DNA of 12,774 bases, from contig JALVSO010000046.1 in NCBI GenBank assembly GCA_027024305.1, forward strand, positions 1 through 12,774. Reading direction: 5' to 3'. The DNA is from Candidatus Parcubacteria bacterium (GTDB taxonomy: Bacteria; Patescibacteriota; Minisyncoccia; Phycocordibacterales; GCA-2747955). Numbering within the stretch: position 1 is the stretch's first letter; each line of letters begins with the position of its first letter. Below, one piece after another: positions 1 through 6,881 of this stretch. The translations under genes and the position numbers were made by a program. The notes below the pieces were generated by a model. That model ran no database searches, was not told where the DNA came from, and worked only from the letters and a program-made list of their open reading frames with translations.

Positions 1-389
1 GGTATATTGATGATATAACTTTATCAGGCGAAGATAAAGAATCTATTTTATTTGTAGAAAGTGAAATTATAAATAAGTTAAAAGAATTTGATTTGATTTT
101 AAATTTAGATAAAAGGAAGTTTTTTAATAGAAATGATAAAAAGGAAATGCATAAAATAGTTTTAACTAAAAATAGCTTTTATATTAGAGAAGAATATCTT
201 GATAAAATTGATATGGAAATTAGCTTGTTTAAAAGCCAAATAGATAAAAATGGTTTTTTATCTTTCAAACAAGAAAGAAGAATAAAAGGGATGTTAAATT
301 ATTGTTATGGAATAAATAAAAAACAGGTAAAACAGAAAAGAGCAGATTTTTTTAATTATTGTAGGCAGAAAAAGAAAAAATTAATATAA
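1..389 (+). CDS. Reverse transcriptase, C-terminal part (5' end outside window), retron-like
   Basis: The frame is open from the left edge (first full codon at base 3) to TAA at 387-389, so only the last 128 residues are visible. It opens with YIDDITLSG, the YxDD motif C of the reverse-transcriptase palm with the two catalytic aspartates. After it come a helix, then LNLDKRK at the place where retron and group II RTs have the (V/I)NxKKT motif, then a thumb-like region ending in RIKGMLNYCYGIN, which resembles the RGWLSFILSVD stretch of the E. coli retron Ec86 RT. The VTG triplet that marks retron RTs is not visible; MHKIVL sits at that place. It could be a retron RT, an abortive-infection RT or another retron-like class; fingers and most of the palm are off the window. 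A TTG at 93 is not a real start because the catalytic motif lies upstream of it. dpnI begins 5 bp after the stop, which suggests one transcript. AT-rich compared with dnaE and rpoB. Confidence 0.85.
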   Translation, partial: YIDDITLSGEDKESILFVESEIINKLKEFDLILNLDKRKFFNRNDKKEMHKIVLTKNSFYIREEYLDKIDMEISLFKSQIDKNGFLSFKQERRIKGMLNYCYGINKKQVKQKRADFFNYCRQKKKKLI

Positions 390-394
390 TTATT

Positions 395-1159
395 ATGAAA
401 AAAACACTGAATAAAAACATAGCTTTAAAATACAAAAGCAATTCCCAAAAAATTCGGGTAATGTCAGAAGTTTGGACTGAAGAAAATATTTTTTGTCCTA
501 ATTGTGGGGATGAAATTTTCAGTTTTGAAAATAATAGACCGGTTGCTGATTTTTATTGTAAAAAATGTTCTGAAGAATTTGAGTTAAAATCTAAAAAAGG
601 AAAAATAGGTAAAAAAGTAGGTGCCGGGGCATATTCAAGAATGGTTGAAAGAGTACTTTCTCATGACAAACCGAATTTTTTCTTTATGGGTTATTTAGAA
701 ACATATGAAGTTAATGATTTTTTTGTGGTTCCAAAATATTTTTTTGTTCCGGAAATTATTGAAAAAAGAAAAGCTTTGACAGAAACAGCAAAAAGGGCTG
801 GATGAGTTGGTTCAAATATTTTATTTTCAAAAATTCCAAATTCCGGAAAAATTTATTATATTGAAAATGGGAAAGAATTTTCTAAAAAAGAGGTTTTGAA
901 AAAATGAAAAAAGACTGCCTTTGTTAAAAACATTAAAAAAGACGAATTGAAAGGATGAATCTTTGATATTTTAAATTGTATTGAATCTTTAAATAAAAAA
1001 GAATTTGGATTAAAAGAAATTTACCAATTTGAAAATGATTTAAAAATTTTACATCCAGAAAATAATAATATTAAAGCAAAAATAAGACAACAACTTCAAT
1101 TTTTAAGAAATAAAGGATATTTGGAATTTTTAGAAAAAGGAAAATATAGATTAAAGTAA
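395..1159 (+). CDS. dpnI: DpnI-family methyl-directed type II restriction endonuclease
   Basis: 254 residues with UGA read as Trp, the same length as DpnI of Streptococcus pneumoniae, and alignable with it end to end from memory. DpnI cuts GATC only when the adenine is methylated. The PD-(D/E)xK site is intact: D52, E63 and K65 in PVADFYCKKC and EEFELK, with the same spacing as D53, E64 and K66 in DpnI. Four cysteines (C34, C37, C55, C58) form the zinc site. The C-terminal part (about 180-254) matches the winged-helix methyl-DNA reader, with KIRQQLQ and ending KGKYRLK. There are three in-frame UGA codons (137, 171, 188). Codons 137 (TAKRAG-W-VGSN) and 188 (KG-W-IFDILNC) fall on tryptophans of DpnI, so it would be truncated under the standard code. 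No Shine-Dalgarno precedes the ATG. No DNA methylase is visible, as expected for an enzyme that attacks only methylated DNA. Confidence 0.93.
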
Positions 1160-1196
1160 AAAGATTAAGAAAGAAACTTGATCTTTTTTATTTTTT
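1158..1196 (+). terminator. Intrinsic terminator after dpnI
   Basis: An 11-bp stem pairs AAAAGATTAAG (1159-1169) with CTTGATCTTTT (1177-1187), with one G-U pair and a 7-base loop. The run TTTTTTATTTTTT follows. The left arm overlaps the last bases of the dpnI stop codon. It separates the RT-dpnI pair from the small zinc-ribbon gene. Confidence 0.8.
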
Positions 1197-1212
1197 GATC
1201 AATAATTTTTAT

Positions 1213-1419
1213 ATGAAAAAAGATAAAAAAGAAAAGTTTCCAAAATACGCCTGTCAGTATTGTGGTTCCATTTATAAATTAGTTGAAACTTTAATAGATG
1301 ATGAATTTTATTGATGTGAAAAAGAGAAAAAATATCTGCCGAATAAATTTTCAGATAACTTTGAGCATACCGGTAATGTAAGGTGTAGTATATGTGAGAA
1401 AGAATGGACAGGATGATAA
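1213..1419 (+). CDS. Small zinc-ribbon protein of unknown function
   Basis: 68 residues, visible only when UGA is read as Trp (codons 34 and 68). Two CxxC knuckles, CQYC near residue 14 and CSIC near residue 59, plus a middle cysteine, indicate a zinc-ribbon or rubredoxin-like fold. The last two codons are UGA then UAA, so the protein would end in Trp. The stretch EWTGW at the end is aromatic. It lies 53 bp after dpnI beyond a terminator and has no clear promoter or Shine-Dalgarno of its own. I do not recognise a family. It does not resemble the DpnC or DpnD proteins of the pneumococcal Dpn locus as I remember them. A standard-code gene caller would miss it. Confidence 0.6.
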
Positions 1420-1462
1420 TTTTAATTATGCATGAGCATTTATTTGTTTTTCAGAAATTAAA

Positions 1463-1480
1463 ATAATTTTTAAAAATTAT
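1463..1480. repeat. Perfect AT-only palindrome
   Basis: ATAATTTTT is followed at once by its reverse complement AAAAATTAT. It lies between the convergent ends of the zinc-ribbon gene and dnaE. Being AT-only it may be chance, or part of a weak bidirectional terminator. Confidence 0.35.
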
Positions 1481-1510
1481 CTCTTCTTTTTATGGAAAAT
1501 GGTCAGACTA

Positions 1511-1525
1511 ACACATCAGATGTGT
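1511..1525. repeat. ACACATC-A-GATGTGT palindrome just after dnaE
   Basis: Seven-base perfect arms around one base, 15 bp beyond the dnaE stop on the minus strand. In the dnaE transcript an outer stem (AAATGG with CCATTT) could enclose it, but no long U run follows, so termination is uncertain. The same core occurs inside the MYG1 gene at 5958-5986. Confidence 0.55.
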
Positions 1526-1539
1526 CCATTTCTTGTTCC

Positions 1540-4500
1540 TTACTTCAAAAGCTTCAATTTATCCAAAAGGAGGTTGTAGCCGTCTTCTTTGCGTTCCAGG
1601 TTGCCTTTGAAGGCATAGATTTCATTAACTTTTAAAACATCCTGAAATTCTTTGTAGGTCTTGGGGAAAATGACCACTTCAATGGAATCGGTAAAGTCGG
1701 AGATTTTGGCGAAGGCCATTTTGTCTCCTTTTTTGGTATGGATTTCTTTGAGCTCGTCAATCACTCCGGCGATGGTGGCTTGGCCGATAATTCCCCGTTT
1801 TTTCAGGGAGAGGATATTTTTGCCGGGCTGTTCAATGCGTTCTCGCCATTTTTCCAGCGGGTGGGCCGAAACATAGATTCCCAGCAATTCCTTTTCCCAG
1901 AAGAGTTGGTCTTTCTGACTCATGGGCAGGGTGTATTCCAGCTCGTCATTCATTCCGGTTTTAATATGGACGATTTTACCTTCCGGATCATTCAGTTTTA
2001 ATTCGGAAAAGGTACTGTCCAAATCACCGAAAAGGGAGGCCTGATTTTCGTCCTTGCTTCGGGCTTCTTTAATAAAATCCAAAAGCTCATCCATATTGGC
2101 CAGGATGATGTTTCGGTCGGAAATGCTGTCAAGAGCACCGGAGAGGGCCAGGGCTTCCAGGGATTTTTTGGAAAGGTCTTTGTGCTTGGCGTTGCGGGTT
2201 AAAAAGTCTTCCAGATTTTTATATTTTCCGCCCCGCTTGCGTTCATCAACGATATGTTCGGAAATGGCATCACCGAGATTTTTAATGGTTCTCAATCCAA
2301 AGCGAATCTGGTCTTGGTCGCCGGGATTTTCTTCGGTGTTTCTTTTCATAACTCCGAAATCCTTAAAGGAGAGATTGACATCCGGTTGGAGGACGGGAAT
2401 TTTCATTTTCTTGGCTTCGGAAACAAAGGCCGAGACCTTGTCCGAGTCGCCGTCGTTGGTGGAGAGGAGGGCGGCCATATATTCCGCCGGGTAGTTGGCT
2501 TTCAGTCAGGCCGTCTGGTAGGCCACCCGACCGTAGGAAGCCGAGTGGGCCTTGTTAAATCCGTATTGGGCAAATTCCACGATTTCGTCCCAAAGCTTAT
2601 TAACCACATCTTTTTTCATTCCGCCGGCCAAACAACCATCCTTAAATTTCTTCTCCTGTTCCGCCATGACATCGGCTTTTTTCTTACCCATGGCCTTTCG
2701 GAACTTGTCGGCTTCCAGTCAAGAATAGCCGGCCAGCTCAATGGCCATCCTCATAACATCGTCCTGATAAACCATCAGACCGAAGGAGTCTTCCAGTCAT
2801 TTTTCCATTCGCGGATCAACGAATCTAACCAGCTCCGGATTTTCCTTTCTCTTGATATATTCCGGAATGAAATTCATAGCTCCGGGACGATAGAGGGCCA
2901 GCATGGCGTTGATGTCGTGGATGGTTTTCGGTTTCAGTTCTTTCAGTCATTTGGTCATTCCTTCGGAAGCCAGCTGAAAAACTCCCTTGGTATAGCCGGC
3001 CGTCAGCATTTTATAGGTTTTCTCATCGTCAAAGGGGATTTTCTGAATATCAATTTTTTTGTGGTGAATTTTTTCAATTCTTTTGAGAGCCTCGGCGATG
3101 GTTTTTAGAATATTGATGCCCAGAAAATCAAACTTAATCAGCCCGGCGAAATCTTCTCCCACATCGTGCATATCGTAGCCGGTGATAACTTTGCCGGTTT
3201 TCTGGTCAATCTGCAAGGGGGTGTAGTAGGTTAGGTCATCGGGGGCGATAACCACTCCGGCGGCGTGGACGGAAATGTGGCGAGCCGAGCCCTCAATCTT
3301 CATAGCCATATCCACGATGGTTTTGACATCGGGATTTTTATTATAAAGCTCTTTTAAATCTTCCTCATTTTCCAGAGCCTCGGAAAGGGAAGAGAACATG
3401 GGAATCAGTTTGGAGATTTGGTCTCCCAGCTGGTAGGGAAAGCCCATGGCCCGGGCGGCATCTTTAACCGAACCCCGGGCGGCCATGGTACCAAAAGTAC
3501 CGATTTGAGCCACTTTTTCGGTGCCGTATTTTTGGCGGGCATAGTCCAACATCTCATCCCGTCCGTCGGAGGCGAAATCCATATCAATGTCAGGGGCTGA
3601 AGGTCTTTCCGGGTTTAAAAACCTCTCAAAGGGTAGTTTGTATTCAAAGGGGTTCAGGTGGGTAATCTCGGTTACATAGGTGGTCAGAGAACCGGCCACG
3701 GAACCCCTAATATTGGTTAAAATATTTTTGTCAGCGGCGGCTTTTAAAAAGTCTGCCACAATCAAAAAGTAAGCTGAAAAACCTTTATCAGCAATAACTT
3801 TTAATTCATAATTCAACCTTTCCACAGCTTCGGGATTTTGGTCCAGCCCTCGTTTTTTTAGACCTTCAAAGGCCCACTCTTTTAACCTTTCATCAAAGCT
3901 TTTGCCGGGAATTTCTTCCAAAAGGGGAAAGTGCCAAACTCCGAATTCCAATTCCAGATTACATTTTTCTTCAATTTCTTTGGTGTTGGCGATGGCTTCG
4001 GGGATGTCTTTAAAAATTTCCAACATTTCAGTTTCGCTTTTCATGGAAAAATCTTCTTCGTCCCGGTGATAGCCGGAACCACCAACCGAGGAAACATCGG
4101 AGAGAACATCCCGGGCTTTTTTATCCTCCGGTTTCAGGTAATAGAAATCGGAAGTGGCCACCAGCTTTCCACCTTTTTCTTTGGTGAATTTAATGATTTT
4201 TTCTTTCAATTCTTCTTGCCCCTCAATTTCCGGATGGGAGATGATTTCCATATAGAGATCATCGCCGAAAAGTTTATGATAAAAATCATAGGCCTCGTTG
4301 GCTTTTTCCAGGTTGTTTAAAGTTAGATGGCCGGAGGTCTCTCCGGAAAACTGGGGAATGATGGCTACCAGGTCGGAGCCGTATTTTTCCAAAAGCTCCC
4401 GGTCAATGCGGGGTTTGTAGTAGTAACCTTCAATAAAGGAAAGGGAAACCAGTTTCATCAGATTTTGATAACCCTTTTTATTTTTGGCCAGTAGAACCAG

Positions 4501-4764
4501 GCGGTAGCGCTTGTTATCAATGCGGGCCTGTTTGTCATGGCGAGTACGGATAGCTACATAAAAATCTACCCCAATAATTGGTTTAATATCATTTTTCTGG
4601 CATTCAGAATAGAATTTAATGGCCCCGTACATTACACCATCATCGGTGATGGCCATGGCTGTGGCACCGTCATCTTTGGCCGCTTGGACCATTTCCGGAA
4701 TTTTTGGTAAGGCGTTTAGTAGGGAAAAGTGGGAATGGGTATGTAGATGAGTGAATTTAGACAT
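1540..4764 (-). CDS. dnaE: DNA polymerase III alpha subunit (replicative polymerase)
   Basis: 1074 residues once four in-frame UGA codons (606, 656, 682, 753) are read as Trp; the standard code breaks it into pieces. The N-terminal PHP domain starts HLHTHSHFSLLN with metal ligands H8 and H10. The palm carries the catalytic aspartates D392 and D394 in PDIDMDF and D546 in KFDFLG, matching D401, D403 and D555 of E. coli. Then come GVFQLASEGMTK, YRPGAMNF, GLMVYQDDV, the fingers motif RKAMGKKK and HSASYGRVAYQTA-W-LKANYPAEYM. The UGA at 753 sits on the Trp of the E. coli motif YQTLWLK. The C-terminus has an OB-fold (about 990-1074). A PHP segment reads KARDVL where many relatives have a metal-binding His (AHDVL), so PHP activity is doubtful. 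The length suits CPR DnaE. Start ATG 4764 lies about 20 nt after an extended -10 promoter, with no Shine-Dalgarno. Stop TAA. Confidence 0.97.
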
Positions 4765-4790
4765 ATTTTTCTATTTTTCTAATTGGACCC

Positions 4791-4800
4791 ATTATAGCAA
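4791..4800 (-). promoter_or_regulatory. dnaE promoter, extended -10 type
   Basis: On the minus strand the sequence reads TTGCTATAAT, an exact TGnTATAAT extended -10 box (-10 at 4796-4791). The -35 region is poor (TTTCTT at the right distance). The predicted start of transcription is about 20 nt before the dnaE ATG. Confidence 0.6.
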
Positions 4801-4856
4801 ATTTTCTTTTTAAAAGAAAAAATTAATTAAAAATTAAAGAAAGAAATGCAGAGATT

Positions 4857-4934
4857 AAAACACCGAGGTCTTGCCTCGGTGTTTTACTTTTCGGATGTGT
4901 TTTTAAAAAAACACCGAGGCAAGACCTCGGTGTT
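4857..4934. repeat. Pair of mutually inverted CACCGAGG hairpins
   Basis: The first hairpin (4857-4885) has a perfect 12-bp stem, AAAACACCGAGG with CCTCGGTGTTTT, around TCTTG. The second (4910-4934) has a 10-bp stem around CAAGA. Each is the reverse complement of the other, so 4859-4885 and 4908-4934 form 27-bp perfect inverted repeats with a 22-nt spacer. Either two small hairpins or one long stem can form. The pair lies between the divergent dnaE and MYG1 promoters, so it does not end either gene. Further copies are at 6018-6043 and 6432-6456. Confidence 0.9.
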
Positions 4935-4961
4935 GGTCCAGAATGGCATTTGTGTTAGAAT
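4933..4961 (+). promoter_or_regulatory. Promoter of the MYG1-family gene, apparently leaderless
   Basis: TTGGTC (4933-4938), a 17-bp spacer and TAGAAT (4956-4961). Transcription would start about 7 nt later, at or next to the ATG at 4968. The -35 box overlaps the right end of the second hairpin. Confidence 0.5.
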
Positions 4962-4967
4962 TTTTCC

Positions 4968-6017
4968 ATGAAAATTTTTCTTTTAGTGATAGCATTGGCT
5001 ATTTTAATTTATTTGTTTTGGAAGTGGAAAAATAGAGCTGTGTTGATTACCCATTCCGGAATTTATCATCCGGATGATGTTTTTGCTACGGCTATTTTGA
5101 GTATTTTGTTAAAGAGGAGAAAGAAGTTTTATCAAATTATTCGAACCAGAGATGAGAAAGTTTTAGAAAAGTGAAGAGATGAAAGAAACAGGGGAAGGGA
5201 GGTTTATATTTACGATGTGGGCTATATTTACGATGAGGAAAAGAATGAATTTGACCACCATCAGGGTGGTGGGGCCGGTCTTCGAGAAAATGGTATAGAA
5301 TATTCTTCAGCCGGTTTGGTTTGAAAAAAGTTCGGAGAAGAATTTATGGGCAGTAAAAATGGCGCTGAAACCGTTGATAGAAAAATTATAATGGCCATTG
5401 ATGCTTTAGATAATAGTCAGCAAGTTTATGATTATCGTTACGATTGTCTTGTCTATGATATTTTTAGTTTATTTAAGACCTTTACGCCTCTAAAGAAAAC
5501 AAAGTGAAGGTTGTATTGGGCCTTTTTGAAATCAGTAAAACTTGCTCAATATGTTTTGAATAAGGAAGTGGAGTTTTTAGAAAAAGAGAAAAGAGATGAA
5601 AAAATTATCCGGGGAAAATACCAAAAGGCCAAAGATAAAAGGGTTCTAATTTTTGAAGATGATCAAAATATATCTTTTAATTTATTAACTGAGAAATATC
5701 CGGAGGTTCTATTTTTGATAACCAAGAAAGATGAAAATTTTTGAACAGTGGAAACTATTGTAAAGAAAAAGGGTTCTTTTGAAAGGAGAAGATACTTACC
5801 CGAAGCTTGGGCCGGCTTAAATAATGATGACTTGGAAAAAGTAACGGGAATCAAAGGTTGTATTTTTTGTCATAGAAAACGTTTTATTGCCAGTGCCAGA
5901 AGTTTGGAAGCTGCAAAAAAGATGGTTGGTTTGGTTTTAAAAGAAAAAATTAAAACATTTTCCAACACATCGGATGTGTTGGAAAAGTTAGGTCCTTGGA
6001 CTTCATGAAAAAAGTAA
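4968..6017 (+). CDS. MYG1 (UPF0160) family DHH-type metal-dependent protein with N-terminal membrane segment
   Basis: 349 residues with five UGA codons read as Trp (69, 119, 180, 259, 347). The family signature is clear: ITHSGIYHPDDVFATA (H29, H34, D36, D37), IIRTRD, YDVG, FDHHQ (D96-Q99), EYSSAGLVWKKFG, AIDALDN, and a C-terminal W-TVETI...SFERR...LPEAWAGL...GCIFCHRKRF. UGA 259 falls where MYG1 relatives have the Trp of WRVQAVP. Eukaryotic MYG1 has been reported as a 3'-5' RNA exonuclease; the bacterial members are poorly characterised, so the substrate here is unknown. Residues 3-18 are a hydrophobic helix absent from most relatives, which would anchor the protein in the membrane; a GTG at codon 25 could give a soluble form. 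The palindrome at 5958-5986 lies within the coding region. Converges with the 93-residue gene. Confidence 0.88.
5958..5986. repeat. 29-bp near-perfect palindrome inside the MYG1 gene
   Basis: TTTTCCAACACATC, one central G, then GATGTGTTGGAAAA: 14-bp perfect arms. It contains the ACACATC/GATGTGT core seen at 1511-1525. It codes for the poorly conserved tail TFSNTSDVLEK near residues 330-340. A half copy, CGGATGTGT, lies between the two hairpins at 4892-4900. Confidence 0.85.
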
Positions 6018-6043
6018 AAACACCGAGGCAAGACCTCGGTGTC
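6018..6043 (-). terminator. Hairpin of the CACCGAGG family, probable terminator of the 93-residue gene
   Basis: ACACCGAGG (6020-6028), loop CAAGA, CCTCGGTGT (6034-6042). Read on the minus strand the stem is followed by TTTTTACTTTTTT, giving a good intrinsic terminator 7 bp beyond the minus-strand stop codon. On the plus strand no T run follows, so termination of the MYG1 transcript is less sure. Same repeat as at 4857-4934. Confidence 0.75.
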
Positions 6044-6049
6044 AGTGAA

Positions 6050-6331
6050 TTAGTCTATTGCATACCCATACTCCCATATAGAGAGCAGATATTTTTTTGC
6101 CCAAGGAATATAATGTTTTTTGACATCTTTTTTCTTTCTCATGGTTAGAAGTCTGAAATTTTTTACAGTCTGTTTTAGCCCTTCCTTGATGGCTTTATTA
6201 ACAGACTTTCCATTCTTTATTTTTTTTTCAGCTTTATCGGCCCACATTGTTGCAAACATAACCATGTCTTGGGGCACGCCTTCTTGGGATTTTGTCAACT
6301 GTTTGTCATCGACACTGTCTTTTATTTTCAT
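6050..6331 (-). CDS. Small basic protein of unknown function
   Basis: 93 residues, rich in Lys, with the central stretch KAIKEGLKQTVKNFRLLTMR and the C-terminal YIPWAKKYLLSIWEYGYAID. No domain is recognised, and there is no signal peptide or clear membrane helix. It looks real because it has the best expression signals of the window: TTGACA-17-TATACT, a GAGG Shine-Dalgarno 8 nt before the ATG, and a hairpin terminator after the TAA. Unlike the genes around it, its three Trp codons are all UGG and none is UGA. Together with the Shine-Dalgarno this may mean different ancestry, but three codons are too few to prove it. Confidence 0.7.
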   Translation of the reverse strand: MKIKDSVDDKQLTKSQEGVPQDMVMFATMWADKAEKKIKNGKSVNKAIKEGLKQTVKNFRLLTMRKKKDVKKHYIPWAKKYLLSIWEYGYAID

Positions 6332-6350
6332 CTGTTTTTCCTCGTGTTTT

Positions 6351-6371
6351 ATTCATAGTATATCTATGAAT
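6351..6371. promoter_or_regulatory. Operator-like palindrome in the leader of the 93-residue gene
   Basis: ATTCATAG, 5 bases, CTATGAAT: perfect 8-bp arms. It sits between the predicted transcription start (about 6376) and the Shine-Dalgarno on the minus strand. A repressor bound there would block transcription; as RNA it would form a small hairpin in the leader. Confidence 0.55.
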
Positions 6372-6382
6372 TTCTGTATAAA

Positions 6383-6411
6383 AGTATATTATTATATGAG
6401 TATTTTGTCAA
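6383..6411 (-). promoter_or_regulatory. Near-consensus sigma-70 promoter of the 93-residue gene
   Basis: On the minus strand: TTGACA (6411-6406), 17-bp spacer, TATACT (6388-6383). The -35 is exact and the -10 differs at one position. It is the strongest promoter in the window by sequence. Confidence 0.85.
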
Positions 6412-6431
6412 ATAAAGGGGTAAAAGATTAA

Positions 6432-6456
6432 AACACTGAGGCAAGAGTTTGGTGTT
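6432..6456. repeat. Degenerate copy of the CACCGAGG hairpin
   Basis: AACACTGAGG, loop CAAGA, GTTTGGTGTT. The loop is unchanged. The arms have drifted but as plus-strand RNA most positions still pair through G-U pairs. Confidence 0.6.
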
Positions 6457-6536
6457 GAGATGTTGTTTTGGGCAGCCTGGATTGCAACCCGAATCCGAGA
6501 GTTCTAACTATTTAAACCTGATTTCAACTTATTATT

Positions 6537-6611
6537 CTGGATCCCGGATACCTGAATTTTTCAATCAAATTTTCTGAAGAAAATTTGAGAAAAATTCGGT
6601 TCCGGGATGAC
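6537..6611 (+). repeat. REP-like palindromic unit, copy A
   Basis: Starts CTGGATCCCGGATA and ends TTCCGGGATGAC, framing a long hairpin: GAATTTTTC and TCAAATTTTC pair with GAAAATTTGA and GAAAAATTC around TGAA. This CTGGATCCCGG...CCGGGATGAC pattern is a common style of interspersed palindrome in bacteria. Confidence 0.75.
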
Positions 6612-6716
6612 CGAGCACCACTTTTGAAAAAGCATTTAGCTGAAACTGAACTTTTTATGATTTCAGAAACTAAAATTCTAAAAATTCTTGCTTCCGCAAA
6701 AGTGGCGCTCGGCTGT

Positions 6717-6786
6717 TGTCATCCCGGAAACAAGTTTTTCCCATGAGGAACTAATGGGTGAAAAACTTAGTTATCCGGGATCTAGG
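6717..6786 (-). repeat. REP-like palindromic unit, copy B (inverted)
   Basis: Read on the minus strand it begins CCTAGATCCCGGATA and ends TTTCCGGGATGACA, the same framework as copy A. The inner hairpin pairs AAGTTTTTC and CCAT with ATGG and GAAAAACTT. Frame and hairpin shape are kept while the inner sequence differs from copy A. Confidence 0.75.
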
Positions 6787-6865
6787 TTGTAAAAAAGAGT
6801 GGGGAAGAAAAGTCTCGGGCTCAGATTACAATCGAAGCCTAAGTGCGGGGGGGTATTTTTTAGTA

Positions 6866-6874
6866 TGATATAAT
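6866..6874 (+). promoter_or_regulatory. mnmA promoter, extended -10, apparently leaderless
   Basis: TGATATAAT is an exact TGnTATAAT box (-10 at 6869-6874). No good -35 is seen; a G run occupies that region. The start would be at about 6881, directly before the ATG at 6882. Confidence 0.55.
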
Positions 6875-6881
6875 TCTTTCA

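Larger units (their letters stand above)
6473..6840. repeat. Roughly 370-bp imperfect palindromic element (MITE or REP cluster)
   Basis: The two ends are imperfect inverted repeats: GATTGCAACCCGAATCCGAG on the left against GATTGTAATCTGAGCCCGAG on the right, read on the other strand. Inside are two inverted REP-like units (6537-6611 and 6717-6786). Inner arms pair CACTTTTG (6619-6626) with CAAAAGTG (6697-6704). No open frame of note, no transposase, no tRNA and no clear target-site duplication were seen. It fills most of the 550-bp spacer between the 93-residue gene and mnmA. Confidence 0.7.

Noticed and set aside
93..389. Start of the reverse-transcriptase gene at the TTG at 93
   Set aside because: The YIDD catalytic motif is upstream in the same open frame, so the gene begins before the window.
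2254..3108. Long plus-strand open frames inside dnaE (also 1661-1876, 1738-2001, 2054-2494, 3418-3600, 3931-4320)
   Set aside because: They are antisense shadows of the dnaE coding frame with no recognisable domains or start signals.
6120..6431. Plus-strand frame opposite the 93-residue gene
   Set aside because: It overlaps that gene completely and runs through its promoter. The minus-strand gene has the promoter, Shine-Dalgarno and terminator.
4857..6456. CRISPR array
   Set aside because: The repeats are hairpins in both orientations, far apart and unevenly spaced, with genes between them.
6480..6840. tRNA or other known RNA gene in the palindromic region
   Set aside because: No cloverleaf, no GTTCGAATC-type T-loop and no CCA end at suitable spacing. 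The symmetry is explained by nested inverted repeats.
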